Part shown: in pieces, positions 44,415 through 53,101 of the stretch
How the letters are laid out: the number at the start of each line of letters is the position of its first letter
Position numbering within the stretch: position 1 is the stretch's first letter
Assembly: GCF_011762125.1 (NCBI RefSeq)
Contig: NZ_JAASQN010000002.1
Location: 434,001 to 498,000 of the forward strand
Direction of reading: 5' to 3'
From: Sphingopyxis panaciterrae
GTDB lineage: Bacteria; Pseudomonadota; Alphaproteobacteria; Sphingomonadales; Sphingomonadaceae
Length of the DNA: 64,000 bases
Made by a program: the position numbers and the translations under genes
Notes under the pieces: generated by a model
Seen by the model: the letters and a program-made list of their open reading frames with translations, nothing else
Databases searched by the model: none
Told to the model about the DNA's origin: nothing

Positions 44415-44635
44415 TCGCGCTTGCCCCGCAGGCGGCGCTGATATTTCAGCCCGTCGCCGATGTCGTCACGCGACCGCCATATACCGAAGCCATTGTCGAT
44501 CGCGTCGCCCGATACATCGGCGCGATAGGCGCTCACCGCCCGGCGAACCAGTTCGGCGCGCGACACCCCCTGCTCGGCGGCGAGCCCGTCGAGCCATTGC
44601 ACATCGTCATCGGGAATGTCGGCGAGGAAACGCAT
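44411..44635 (-). CDS. ribbon-helix-helix antitoxin
   Basis: 74 residues. The N-terminal MRFLADIPDDDVQWLDGLAA with EQGVSRAELVRRAVSAYRAD is a CopG-type ribbon-helix-helix; the C-terminal half probably wraps the VapC partner. A palindrome (GATATCAT-atc-ATGATATC, 44644-44662) sits directly ahead of the start and suits autoregulation by the complex. Confidence 0.9.
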   Translation of the reverse strand: MRFLADIPDDDVQWLDGLAAEQGVSRAELVRRAVSAYRADVSGDAIDNGFGIWRSRDDIGDGLKYQRRLRGKRE

Positions 44636-44643
44636 GCGATCCC

Positions 44644-44662
44644 GATATCATATCATGATATC
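44644..44662. promoter_or_regulatory. toxin-antitoxin operator palindrome
   Basis: GATATCAT (44644-44651) and ATGATATC (44655-44662) are perfect inverted repeats around ATC, and lie 9 bp ahead of the antitoxin start. This local AT-rich patch also holds the -10 region candidates. Confidence 0.6.
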
Positions 44663-44721
44663 AAATCAAGCCCGTCGACCGGCCCGGGCCATGCTCCAAA
44701 CCCGGCGGTCGGTGCCGACGT

Positions 44722-45282
44722 CTATTTCGTCATCGCGGGATTGAACGTCGATAGCTCGGGCCGCGTCGCGTAATAGACGTAGATATCCTTCGCAAGGTCG
44801 GCATAGGCATGGCCGTTCGTCGCGTGGCCATCATATCCCGACACCTTGACAAGTTCGCCACCATCGCGCCACGACATCAGGATACCATGTTCCTCTTCCC
44901 AGTCGCAATTGCCTTCGAGCACGAGATATTGCTTCCGCGGTTCCTTGGCGCCGACATCCCAGCTTTCCATCGCACTCAAGGTCGTCGGACGAACGAAGCG
45001 CCAGATTTCGGCCGCATCGGGCGCCAGGCCTTTCAACGCACGATCAATATATTCCCACCCGACGGCCTCGGCGAAATCGTTAAGATAGGCGTGGATATGC
45101 GGCGTGTCGCCGATCCGTTCGGCCTCGCCAAGGTTCAGGAAGCGCCGGATCGTATCGCCGAAGTGGATGATCTGCTGCTCGTCTTCGAAGAAGAGCGCAA
45201 CCTCCCGGCCCCCAAAATAAGGAAGCGGCAGCGCCCGGTTCTCGCGCCAAAAGCCGATAAGCTGTTCGTCGGTGCAGGTCAT
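44722..45282 (-). CDS. uncharacterised protein, DUF6985-like
   Basis: 186 residues, cytosolic. The second half (RFVRPTTLSAMESWD, LVLEGNCDWEEEHGILMSWR, and VSGYDGHATNGHAYAD) resembles the DUF6985 domain as I recall it: an acidic CxWE-EHG core followed by a DGH segment. The first half (ALFFEDEQQIIHFGDTIRRF) is helical. It is the last gene after glmU-GNAT-105aa. Immunity-like or regulatory function is possible but not shown. Confidence 0.65.
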   Translation of the reverse strand: MTCTDEQLIGFWRENRALPLPYFGGREVALFFEDEQQIIHFGDTIRRFLNLGEAERIGDTPHIHAYLNDFAEAVGWEYIDRALKGLAPDAAEIWRFVRPTTLSAMESWDVGAKEPRKQYLVLEGNCDWEEEHGILMSWRDGGELVKVSGYDGHATNGHAYADLAKDIYVYYATRPELSTFNPAMTK

Positions 45283-45310
45283 TTCCCGGACCCTTTCCTC
45301 ACCGCCCTCA

Positions 45311-45628
45311 TCAGCCCGTCTTGAAATTGCGGTCGACGAAGATCATCGCGAACTGCACCGGGTCGGCCGCCTCGCCATTGCCCGCTTCGAAGCGCTGCTT
45401 GCCATTCTCCCAGATCGTGCGGATCTGCGCCGGCAGTTCGGGGGTGAATTTCATCTGCTGCTCGACGATCGCCTCCCAGCTTTGGCCGATGGTTCCAAAG
45501 CTCTGCTGAAGCTGCGGCACCATCGCCTTGCACCAGCTTTCGGTCGCCGTATCGAGATGGCCGATCGCCTGCAGCACCCACGCATCGACAAAGCGCAGGA
45601 AGGGCTTTTCCTCATAACGGTCGGTCAC
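45311..45628 (-). CDS. uncharacterised protein, 105 residues
   Basis: No family recognised. The sequence has many aromatic and Gln residues (VDAWVLQAIGHLDTATESW, KAMVPQLQQSFGTIGQSWEA) and looks helical; FVDRNFKTG closes it. ATG overlaps the preceding GNAT gene stop by 4 bp (ATGA), so it is translated from the same mRNA. The next gene starts 28 bp on. Confidence 0.65.
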   Translation of the reverse strand: MTDRYEEKPFLRFVDAWVLQAIGHLDTATESWCKAMVPQLQQSFGTIGQSWEAIVEQQMKFTPELPAQIRTIWENGKQRFEAGNGEAADPVQFAMIFVDRNFKTG

Positions 45629-46173
45629 ATTTCTTCCTTTTCATCGTATCGCCATTCGCCCTTCAGCAAACCGAAGATCAGCGAATCGCGCACCCCGATA
45701 TGCGTGTCCCACTCACCGCGCAGATGGCCCTCGCGCTGGAACCCCAGATGGTCGAGCAGCGCGATCGAACCGGCGTTTTCGGGGTCGGTATCGGCGAAGA
45801 TGCGGCGCAGACCGCCATCGGTAAAGCCATATTCGACCACCCGGGCGACCGCCTCGCGCGCGATTCCGCTGCCCCAGCGGTCGCGGCGCAATATATAGCC
45901 GATCTCGCCGACCCCGGGCTTGCCGTCCATCAATATCACCCAGCCGAGCGCAAGGTCGTCGCCGTCGGCGGTGATCGCCCAGCACAGCCACCCCTGCCCC
46001 TCGGCCGCGTTGCGGGTCACATAGGCCTCGGTCTCGGCCAGCGACTGGTGCGGGCCGCTCGACCACCAGGTCATCAGATCGGCGTCGGACAGCGCCGCGA
46101 ACAGCGCCTCGGCGTCGCCGGCGCGCAGCTGGCGCAGGATCAGGCGCGCGGTGATCAGCGTCGGTGCCGACAT
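45625..46173 (-). CDS. GNAT acetyltransferase, RimJ/RimL type
   Basis: 182 residues. TARLILRQLRAGDAEALFAA begins the RimJ/L-like fold; YILRRDRWGSGIAREAVARV holds the acetyl-CoA loop, and NAGSIALLDHLGFQREGHLR the C-terminal helix and strand. Four bases separate it from the glmU stop. Probably acts on protein N-termini or small amines. The inner ATG gives a typical start and avoids a spurious Arg-rich leader. Confidence 0.9.
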   Translation of the reverse strand: MSAPTLITARLILRQLRAGDAEALFAALSDADLMTWWSSGPHQSLAETEAYVTRNAAEGQGWLCWAITADGDDLALGWVILMDGKPGVGEIGYILRRDRWGSGIAREAVARVVEYGFTDGGLRRIFADTDPENAGSIALLDHLGFQREGHLRGEWDTHIGVRDSLIFGLLKGEWRYDEKEEM

Positions 46174-46177
46174 CGCC

Positions 46178-47554
46178 CTACTTCTTCTTCTCCGCCGCCT
46201 TCTTCTTGCGCATCGCATCGTGGAAGCGGTCGGCCCAGCCCGGCTTGACGAGCTGTTCGCCGCGCACCAGCCGCAGTTCGCCATCGGCGACATCGCGGGT
46301 TACCGCACTGCCCGCGGCGACGATCGCGTCGCGGCCGATCTTCACCGGCGCGACGAGCGCGCTGTTCGATCCGATGAAGGCATTGTCGCCGATCACCGTC
46401 TGATATTTGAAATAACCATCATAGTTGCAGGTGATCGTCCCCGCCCCGATGTTCGCGCCTGCGCCGACGGTGGCGTCGCCCAGATAGGTGAGATGGTTCG
46501 CCTTTGCCCCCTTGCCGAGATGCGCCTTCTTGGTCTCGACGAAATTTCCGACCTTCGCATTTTCTTCGAGCACGGTGCCGGGACGAAGCCGCGCGAACGG
46601 GCCGATTTCGCAGCCCGCGCCGATGCTCGTCCCCTCGATATGGCTGTTGGCACGGATCCGCACCCCGTCAGCGACGCTCACCCCGGGGCCGAAGAAGACA
46701 TTGGGCTCGACCAGCACGTCGCGGCCGAGCCTGGTATCCCAGGCGAACCAGACGGTATCGGGCGCAATCAGGCTGGCGCCGTCGGCCATCGCCTGCACCC
46801 GGCGGCGGGCCTGCCATTCACCCTCCATCGCGGCGAGTTCGCCGCGGCTGTTGATACCCGCGACGTCGAACGGATCGGTGATCACGACCGCCGAATGGCG
46901 CCCGTCGGCATTGGCGATATTGACGATGTCGACGAGATAATATTCCTTCGCCGCATTGTCGTCGGTCACCCGCGCGAGCAGCGCGAACAAATCCTTCGAT
47001 TTCGCCGCCATCAGCCCCGAATTACAAAGGCGCACCGCGCGCTCGGCCGCGGTCGCATCCTTATGCTCGACCATCTTGGTGACGCGGTCGCCCCCCTGAG
47101 AATCCTTGGCGGTAATCACGCGGCCGTACTGCTGGGCATCGGCGGGTTCGAACGCGAGTACGACCACCGCGGGCGCATCGTCGGCGTTCAGCCGGTCGAC
47201 CATCGCCTGCATCGTCGCCGCCGGGACAAAGGGCACGTCGCCGTAGAGGATCAGCACATCGCCATCAAAACCGGCAAGTGCGGCTTCGGCCTGCTGCACC
47301 GCGTGGCCGGTACCAAGCTGCGGGTCCTGCACCGCCAGCTCGGCGCTGCCCGCCAGCGCCGCTTCAAGCTGGTCGGCCTTGTCGCCGACGATCACGACCT
47401 TCTTCGCAGGGCTCAGCTCGTCGACGCTGGCCATCAGATGCATCAGCATCGGCCGGCTGGCGATCGGGTGCAGCACCTTGTGCAGGTCGGATTTCATGCG
47501 CGTGCCCTTGCCGGCGGCGAGGACGATAGCGGCGATCGGTCGGTTGGTGGTCAT
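46178..47554 (-). CDS. glmU: bifunctional UDP-N-acetylglucosamine pyrophosphorylase / glucosamine-1-phosphate N-acetyltransferase
   Basis: 458 residues. The N-terminal uridylyltransferase has VLAAGKGTRMKSDLHKVLHP and YGDVPFVPA. The C-terminal left-handed beta-helix has many hexapeptide repeats (IGAGCEIGPFARLRPGTVLE, and GAGTITCNYDGY). The two halves make UDP-GlcNAc for wall and LPS. The ATG at MTTNRP is chosen, with GGGGA upstream; MGTRM is an alternative. Divergent from gph after 59 bp. First gene of an operon with GNAT and unknown genes. Confidence 0.97.
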   Translation of the reverse strand: MTTNRPIAAIVLAAGKGTRMKSDLHKVLHPIASRPMLMHLMASVDELSPAKKVVIVGDKADQLEAALAGSAELAVQDPQLGTGHAVQQAEAALAGFDGDVLILYGDVPFVPAATMQAMVDRLNADDAPAVVVLAFEPADAQQYGRVITAKDSQGGDRVTKMVEHKDATAAERAVRLCNSGLMAAKSKDLFALLARVTDDNAAKEYYLVDIVNIANADGRHSAVVITDPFDVAGINSRGELAAMEGEWQARRRVQAMADGASLIAPDTVWFAWDTRLGRDVLVEPNVFFGPGVSVADGVRIRANSHIEGTSIGAGCEIGPFARLRPGTVLEENAKVGNFVETKKAHLGKGAKANHLTYLGDATVGAGANIGAGTITCNYDGYFKYQTVIGDNAFIGSNSALVAPVKIGRDAIVAAGSAVTRDVADGELRLVRGEQLVKPGWADRFHDAMRKKKAAEKKK

Positions 47555-47613
47555 GCGCGTCCCCATGCCAGCAAATCATTGCGGTTTCCAGACTGCCCGG
47601 CCATGTGCACGCG

Positions 47614-48276
47614 ATGAACGCATTTCCTTTCCCGACCGTCGGTTTCGATCTCGACGGCACGATGATCGATACGGCGGGCGATCTGACCGCCGCGGTCAAT
47701 CACGCCCTGACGCTCGTCGACCGCGCGCCGCTGTCCGAAGCGGCGGTGCGGCCGATGATCGGCCTCGGCGCGAAGCATATGCTCGAACAGGGCCTCGCGG
47801 CGACCGGCGGCGTTGCCGACGGCGACGTCGAGCGGCTCTATCCCGAACTGCTGCGCTATTATGAGGCGCATATCGCGGTCCACAGCACGCCCTTCCCCGG
47901 GCTGCTCGAGGCGCTCGACGGGCTCGATGCGCTCGGCGTCCGCACCGCGGTCGTGACCAACAAGATGGAGCGGCTCGCGCGGATCTTGCTCGGTGAACTC
48001 GGGCTCGCGGAGCGCCTGGCGACGATCATCGGCGGCGACACGCTCGGCGTCCGCAAGCCGTCGCCCGAACCGGTGCTGGCGATGGTCGAACGATGCGGCG
48101 GCGGGCGCGCCGCCTTCGTCGGCGACAGCATCTACGATATGATGGCAGCGCAAGCGGCCAACGTCCCGAGCATCGCCGTCAGCTTCGGCTTCCTCGACCG
48201 CCCGGCGTCGGAGCTCGGCGCCGATCATGTCATCGGCCATTATGACGAACTGGTGCCGTTGCTCGGCAGGCTCTAA
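47614..48276 (+). CDS. gph: phosphoglycolate phosphatase-like HAD hydrolase
   Basis: 220 residues. Motif I TVGFDLDGTMIDTAGDL is typical of Gph; motif II is VVTNKMER, the Lys is in GVRKPSPEPVLAM and motif IV FVGDSIYDMMAAQAA. It removes 2-phosphoglycolate or a related phosphate ester. ATG is preferred over a GTG nine bases earlier. The last 4 bp overlap the convergent nucleotidyltransferase gene. Confidence 0.9.
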   Translation: MNAFPFPTVGFDLDGTMIDTAGDLTAAVNHALTLVDRAPLSEAAVRPMIGLGAKHMLEQGLAATGGVADGDVERLYPELLRYYEAHIAVHSTPFPGLLEALDGLDALGVRTAVVTNKMERLARILLGELGLAERLATIIGGDTLGVRKPSPEPVLAMVERCGGGRAAFVGDSIYDMMAAQAANVPSIAVSFGFLDRPASELGADHVIGHYDELVPLLGRL

Positions 48277-49304
48277 CGCTTGCGCCACTTGGTCCACAAA
48301 TGGCGCGCCAGCATCGCGGGCGGCATCCGCAGCCAGTGCGAGCGGATGTAAAAAGCCTGCTGCAGGGCAAAACCCGTCGCATGCCCCCATTCGTCGCGCG
48401 CGAGCAGGCGGCGGATAAAAAGGTCATCGTCCCACTCGCGCTCGAATTCCAGCCGAAAAGGCCACGAATAGGATCGCAGCGGTGTACCATATATCCGGTT
48501 CGCCAGGCGGAGAGCCCGCTTCACCACCTTCGCCAGCCCATGGGTCGATGCCTCTTCGATCAGCGTCAGATAAAAATCGCGATCGTCCTTCAGGAAATCG
48601 AGGACCAGGAGATGGAAGTCCCAAAGGTTTCTCAGCCCACCTTGCAGATCACCGTCCGCAAGCAGATGTGCCGCGCAATGGCAGGCCATGGCGGGCGGAC
48701 TGAGCACGCGAAAGCCGGATGGCGTTTCGATGGCTTCGGCCATCAGGATCAGCGCGTCAGGCGTGATCCGGTGCGTCTGCGGCAGGATCGTGTGGTGAAC
48801 GTCGATCATCCGGTCGCGCGCCTTGTGGATCAGCGGCGGCAACTCGTGCATATGGTCGCGGTAATAGGCGTCGTCATAGGGATCGGACTTCACCCATTCC
48901 CACCCCGCCTCGAGCAGATCATTTTCGGCGCGGCCGATGTCGCTGCGCAGGACGAGGATATCGAGATCGCCGATCTGCCGTCCCGCGGCGCACGAGAGCC
49001 CGGCGGCGGCATAGGCGGTGCCTTTGAGCAGAACGAATTCGATCCGCTGCCCTTTCAGCGCGCGCCGCGCCATTTCGGCCTCCCACAGCGCCTGGCGCTG
49101 CGCAACCTCGGCGGCGGCGCGCTGATCGGCCAACAGCGCCGCGACCGGCGGCCGCAGCGCGGCCTGCTCAAGCCGGCACGCCAGCGTCGCGAGCATCGCC
49201 TCGGCGCGCGCAACCCCGATCACCCCGTCCCAATCGCGCCGGGTCAGCGTCGCCGCATCGCGGCGCCCGGCGAGCAGGTCGACGAACGTCTGCACCGCGC
49301 TCAC
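48273..49304 (-). CDS. nucleotidyltransferase family protein of the HPr-rel-A cassette
   Basis: 343 residues of the uncharacterised NTP_transf_5 family. Key residues lie in EFVLLKGTAYAAAG and GRQIGDLDILVLRSDI (DxD metal-binding), followed by the MIDVHHTILPQT segment and LWDFHLLVL. GTG start overlaps the kinase gene stop by 4 bp. In known HPr-rel-A loci, a kinase, a PqqD-like protein and such a nucleotidyltransferase occur together; the target is unknown. It is convergent with gph. Confidence 0.85.
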   Translation of the reverse strand: MSAVQTFVDLLAGRRDAATLTRRDWDGVIGVARAEAMLATLACRLEQAALRPPVAALLADQRAAAEVAQRQALWEAEMARRALKGQRIEFVLLKGTAYAAAGLSCAAGRQIGDLDILVLRSDIGRAENDLLEAGWEWVKSDPYDDAYYRDHMHELPPLIHKARDRMIDVHHTILPQTHRITPDALILMAEAIETPSGFRVLSPPAMACHCAAHLLADGDLQGGLRNLWDFHLLVLDFLKDDRDFYLTLIEEASTHGLAKVVKRALRLANRIYGTPLRSYSWPFRLEFEREWDDDLFIRRLLARDEWGHATGFALQQAFYIRSHWLRMPPAMLARHLWTKWRKR

Positions 49305-50167
49305 CGCACCGCCTCCGCCCATAATTGCTCGACCAGCGCCATCCCCGTCGCGCTGTCGGGATAGGAAACGCCAAACGCCGGTGTCTCGCGCACCAGCCGG
49401 GTCAGCGCGGCGAACCCCGCCTCGCCGAGCGCAACATAGTTGGTCGACGCCTCGGTCAGCCGGACGAACGCCTCGCCCTCGCCCATCGGCTCGATCGCCG
49501 CCTCGCCGCCGAAGCGCGGGAAGAGCAACAACGCCGGGCGGGCGGGTTCGTGCATCGCCGCAATCGCGTCGGCGCGCGGGATCAGGTGGCGGATATCGCC
49601 CTTCGGCGTGCCCGCGAGCAGCGGCCCAAGCCGCGACGGATCGACCCGTCCAGCGACCTCCGCAATCGCCTGATTCTTCAGGCTCACCGCCCGCGGAAAG
49701 GCGAAGGCGTCGCCGCTCGCCGGATCGATCAGCGTGAATTCGTCGCCCATGAGCCGCCAGCCGTCTTCACCGAGCAGCGCCGCGAGGGTCGATTTGCCCG
49801 ACCCCGATTCGCCCGACATGATGATCGCGCGGCCATGTTTCGCGACCGCGCTGGCGTGGAGCAGCATATGGCGCCGCCAACCGAGCGCCACCTGCAGGTT
49901 CATCCCCATCTCGGCGGCGAGCAATCCCATCGACAGCGGCAGCGGCAGCGCGTCGGGAACGATGAAATCGCCGCCGATATGCACCGACGGGCGCAGCCAG
50001 CGCCGCCACGGCCGCGCCGCGAACAGCCGCACCGTCGCATCGGCAGGCCGCGCATCGTCCTGCGGATAGGCGGCGTAGAGGCGTTCGAGCCCCGCAATCG
50101 GTTCCGCCCAGTCGCTGCCGACGCGGAATTGCACGGGTCCGACGGCGATCCGCGTGCTGTGCCTCAC
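49301..50167 (-). CDS. HprK-related kinase A
   Basis: 288 residues. The central P-loop, IIMSGESGSGKSTLAALLGE, and the following WRLMGDEFTLID resemble the HPr kinase/phosphorylase C-terminal domain, but an HPr-like substrate gene is not nearby. FPRAVSLKNQAI is typical of the HPr-rel-A subfamily. Cytosolic. It overlaps both neighbours by 4 bp, so the three genes are translationally coupled. Phosphoryl acceptor unknown. Confidence 0.9.
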   Translation of the reverse strand: MRHSTRIAVGPVQFRVGSDWAEPIAGLERLYAAYPQDDARPADATVRLFAARPWRRWLRPSVHIGGDFIVPDALPLPLSMGLLAAEMGMNLQVALGWRRHMLLHASAVAKHGRAIIMSGESGSGKSTLAALLGEDGWRLMGDEFTLIDPASGDAFAFPRAVSLKNQAIAEVAGRVDPSRLGPLLAGTPKGDIRHLIPRADAIAAMHEPARPALLLFPRFGGEAAIEPMGEGEAFVRLTEASTNYVALGEAGFAALTRLVRETPAFGVSYPDSATGMALVEQLWAEAVR

Positions 50168-50445
50168 GCGCGCTCCACCAGGCCGATGGCGGCGAGTTCG
50201 GCGAGCCGTTCGGCGACGACCACGCGCGCGTCACCTTCCGCATCAAGATCGAACGCCGCCGCAAGCCGCGCCGCGAGCGCCGCCGCATCGCATGGCGCAT
50301 CGCCCATCAGCGTCAGGATTTCCGGGATCGGCGGCACGACGAGGTGCGTCTGCGTCGAGCGGCGGTCAAAGATCGCGGTCAGGTCGCCAAGCGGCTCGAT
50401 GCGCAGCGCGTCCGGCGGCGCGGCGCGGTACACGGCGTCAGGCAT
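50164..50445 (-). CDS. PqqD-like peptide chaperone of the HPr-rel-A system
   Basis: 93 residues. Winged-helix PqqD/RRE-like fold: FDRRSTQTHLVVPPIPEILT, then LAARLAAAFDLDAEG and ERLAELAAIGLVERA at the end. The HPr-rel-A PqqD subfamily starts with a similar YRAAPPDALRIEPLGDLTAI stretch. PqqD-like domains bind peptide substrates for modifying enzymes, so a short peptide target is possible (inference). It overlaps the kinase gene by 4 bp and the MarR gene by 8 bp. Confidence 0.88.
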   Translation of the reverse strand: MPDAVYRAAPPDALRIEPLGDLTAIFDRRSTQTHLVVPPIPEILTLMGDAPCDAAALAARLAAAFDLDAEGDARVVVAERLAELAAIGLVERA

Positions 50446-50884
50446 AGTCTTCGGCGGCGGCCGTCAGCTTGGCGAGGATGGCGAGCAGTGCCGTACGCTC
50501 CTTGGCGCTGATCGTCGCTTCAAGCTGTGCTTCGCTGGCCAGCGCCGCGGGCACGATGGCGTCGTACAGCGAACGGCCGGTTCCGGTAAGCTCAAGGTGA
50601 TGCGACCGCCCGTCGGCCTCATGCGCCTGCCGCGCGATCAGCTGGCGGTCGGCGAGCGCCTTGGCGGCGCGATTGACCGTCACCTTGTCCATCCGCGTTG
50701 CCGCGACCAGTTCGCGCTGGGTCAGCGGCTTGCCCTCCCCCAGCACCGCCATCAGCCGCCATTCGGGTATCTTGAGCCCGAAGCGGTTCTGATATTCGGC
50801 GGCAATGCGGCTCGACAGGGCATTCGACGCGATCGACAGCCGGTACGGCAGAAAATTATCGAGGTTCAGTTTCTTCGCGGTCAT
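50438..50884 (-). CDS. MarR-family transcriptional regulator
   Basis: 148 residues with a winged HTH: IPEWRLMAVLGEGKPLTQRE, then ATRMDKVTVNRAAKALADRQ and the wing KRDGRSHHLELT-like part (HEADGRSHHLEL). It is first in the cassette and overlaps the PqqD gene by 8 bp, so it probably controls it. The palindromic repeat copy at 50944-51020 lies just upstream. Confidence 0.92.
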   Translation of the reverse strand: MTAKKLNLDNFLPYRLSIASNALSSRIAAEYQNRFGLKIPEWRLMAVLGEGKPLTQRELVAATRMDKVTVNRAAKALADRQLIARQAHEADGRSHHLELTGTGRSLYDAIVPAALASEAQLEATISAKERTALLAILAKLTAAAEDYA

Positions 50885-50943
50885 GGCCTATCCATATCGC
50901 CTGATCGCTGTGTGTGAAGGGCGATTTGGACCAAAGCAACATT

Positions 50944-51020
50944 CGTCATTGCGAGCGAAGCGAAGCAATCCAGAGCGGTTTACGGGCGCCCTGGATTGCT
51001 TCGCTTCGCTCGCAATGACG
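50944..51020. repeat. palindromic dispersed repeat, family B copy 2
   Basis: 30-bp inverted arms, 50944-50973 and 50991-51020, begin CGTCATTGCGAGCGAAGCGA. The outer 28 bp are identical to the arms in the ccmA-ccmB spacer; only the loop differs. Confidence 0.92.
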
Positions 51021-51031
51021 AGATGGTTGTT

Positions 51032-53101
51032 TTAAAACGAAACCCGCGCGCCCACCCACAACGTCCGCGGCGTCGCGCGCTCGACAATGCCCGATGACGA
51101 AATCGCCGCGGGAACCAGTTCGTCGAACAGATTTTCACCCCGCGCCTCGATGCTGATCGCGCTCGCCAGCCGCCACGACAGCCCGGCATCGAACGTCAGC
51201 GCATCACCAAGCTGGAGCTGCCCGAGGTCGTCTTCATTCTGCTTGCCGACATAGCGCAGTGTCGCGAAACCGCCGACCGGACCGCCTGAATTGCTGCGCA
51301 ACGACACGCTGCCGCCATGCTTGGCGATCTGCGCCGGACGCCGGTCGTCGAGCGCCCCCGCCGCGCCCGATGCATCGACCCGGGCATCGGTAAAGGCATA
51401 GGTCGCGCGCAGCGTCACCACGCCGATCCCCTGCTCGGCGCTGACCTCGACGCCCTTGCTGTCGATCGCGTCGAGATTCTGCCGCTGGTTGAGGTTCGCC
51501 GCGAGGGTGACATTGGCGATCGCGTTCGTCAGATGGTTGGCGAACAGCGTCGCCGACAGCTTGGTCGCGCCGCTGGCCCAGTCGACCCCGACCTCGCCGC
51601 CCCACAGGCGTTCGGGCTTCAGCGCCTCGTTCGCCGTCGTCACATCGGCGCCGACGCGGAACGGGCGGTAGAGCTCGTTGAGTGTCGGCAGGCGCCAGCC
51701 GCGATAACCCGCGGCGCGGAGTGATAACGCATCAGATGTCCAGCGAAGTCCTGCGCGGCCGCTGCCTTCCCATCCTTGCCGCGCGTCGAAACGCAGGTCG
51801 GTGATCGTCGTCCCGCCGATATTGCGTTCGAGCCGATAGCCGGTGCCGAGCCACCAGCGGTCGACGCGGCCGCTCAGCGTCCAGAGAAGGCCGCGGTCAG
51901 CATCCCCCGATGTCCATTCGGCAAAGGCGCCCAAGGTATCGCTGCTGCCGCCGGCGATGCGGTGGCGGCCGGCTATGCCGCCGGTGAAGAAGAAATCCTC
52001 CTCGGTGCGGCCGGTCGTGCGGCGCCAGTCGGCCCCGACGCGGAGCGGATTGGTGCCGTCGAACGCCGGGCGCAGTTCGAAGCGTGCGCCGATCCCGGTC
52101 GCGGGCACGCGCTGGAACAGCGCCGGGGCGACGCTGTTCCGCCCCGCCGCAACGCTCGCGAAACCGCTTTCGAAATCGCGGAGCTGGATATAGCCGAGCG
52201 CGAGCCATTGCGTCCCGCTGGCAGGGTCGTGAACGACGCGCAGGCTCGCATCGACGCCGTCGAACTTGCTGTCGGTAAAATCGGTGCCGCGGTCGCGCCG
52301 GTCGGAAAAGCCGCGCAGGCTCGCCTCGACATGGCTGTTGTCGCCGGCATCGAAACGCAGGCGAAGACCGAGCCCGCCCTGTTCGTAACCTGCGGCGCGA
52401 TCGACCGCGCCGCGCCGCCCCTTGACGATCGGAATGAAGCCGTCGCCGCGGCTGTAGCGGCCATCGATCGCAATCTGGCCATTGCCGATGCGCGTGCCGA
52501 CGCTCGCCGACGCGTCCCAGCTATCACGGCTGCCATAGGCCAGGCTCGCTTCGCCGCCATCGGTCATCGTCGAATGGAGGCCGATCGTCCCCGCCAGCGC
52601 GCCGGGTCCGTCGACGCCGCTACCACCGCCGCGGGTGATCGAAATACCGCCGAGATGGATCGCATCATAGGCGCTCCATGCGACCCAGCCGCCGAACGGG
52701 TCAGCCTGCGGCACGCCGTCGAGCGTCACCAGCGCGCGGCTCGACGCATTGCCGCCGAGCCCGCGCAAGGTGACCCCCTGGCTGGTCGGATGTGCGCTGC
52801 GGCCGTCCGAGCGGCGGAACTGGACGATGCCCGCTTCGTCGCGCAGCCGATTTTCAATGCGCGCGCCAAGGCCGGGCGCCAGGTCGCGAAGCAGCGTGCG
52901 CTGTTCGACCGAATCAGCCGCAGCCGGCGTCAAGGATCCCGAGCCAACCACGACGATCTCGGTCGGATCGCGGCTGCAACAGACGTACACCGGTTCGTAA
53001 ACATCTATCGGTTCATAACCATCTGGTGGCTGGTCAATTTCCTGCGCCGCCACCGCCACTGGCATTACCAGCAGCGCCGCCCCCGTCAGAAGCCGGATCA
53101 C
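51032..53101 (-). CDS. TonB-dependent receptor
   Basis: 689 residues. A signal peptide (LLTGAALLVMPVAVAAQ) leads to a plug domain (PGLGARIENRLRDEAGIVQF, GVTLRGLGGNASSRALVTLD) and a beta-barrel ending in the C-terminal Phe of RATPRTLWVGARVSF. No TonB box is pinpointed. It imports a chelated metal or organic nutrient through the outer membrane. It starts with GTG overlapping the maiA stop by 4 bp; the ATG far upstream lies inside maiA and is not used. Substrate unknown. Confidence 0.92.
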   Translation of the reverse strand: MIRLLTGAALLVMPVAVAAQEIDQPPDGYEPIDVYEPVYVCCSRDPTEIVVVGSGSLTPAAADSVEQRTLLRDLAPGLGARIENRLRDEAGIVQFRRSDGRSAHPTSQGVTLRGLGGNASSRALVTLDGVPQADPFGGWVAWSAYDAIHLGGISITRGGGSGVDGPGALAGTIGLHSTMTDGGEASLAYGSRDSWDASASVGTRIGNGQIAIDGRYSRGDGFIPIVKGRRGAVDRAAGYEQGGLGLRLRFDAGDNSHVEASLRGFSDRRDRGTDFTDSKFDGVDASLRVVHDPASGTQWLALGYIQLRDFESGFASVAAGRNSVAPALFQRVPATGIGARFELRPAFDGTNPLRVGADWRRTTGRTEEDFFFTGGIAGRHRIAGGSSDTLGAFAEWTSGDADRGLLWTLSGRVDRWWLGTGYRLERNIGGTTITDLRFDARQGWEGSGRAGLRWTSDALSLRAAGYRGWRLPTLNELYRPFRVGADVTTANEALKPERLWGGEVGVDWASGATKLSATLFANHLTNAIANVTLAANLNQRQNLDAIDSKGVEVSAEQGIGVVTLRATYAFTDARVDASGAAGALDDRRPAQIAKHGGSVSLRSNSGGPVGGFATLRYVGKQNEDDLGQLQLGDALTFDAGLSWRLASAISIEARGENLFDELVPAAISSSGIVERATPRTLWVGARVSF

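Noticed and set aside
41206-44662. Complete Tn7-like element at glmS
   Set aside because: No tnsABC genes or terminal repeats are visible; only a single AT-rich gene follows glmS.
14178-51020. CRISPR array made from the repeated palindromes
   Set aside because: Copies are dispersed tens of kilobases apart and lack regular spacers; no cas genes are present.
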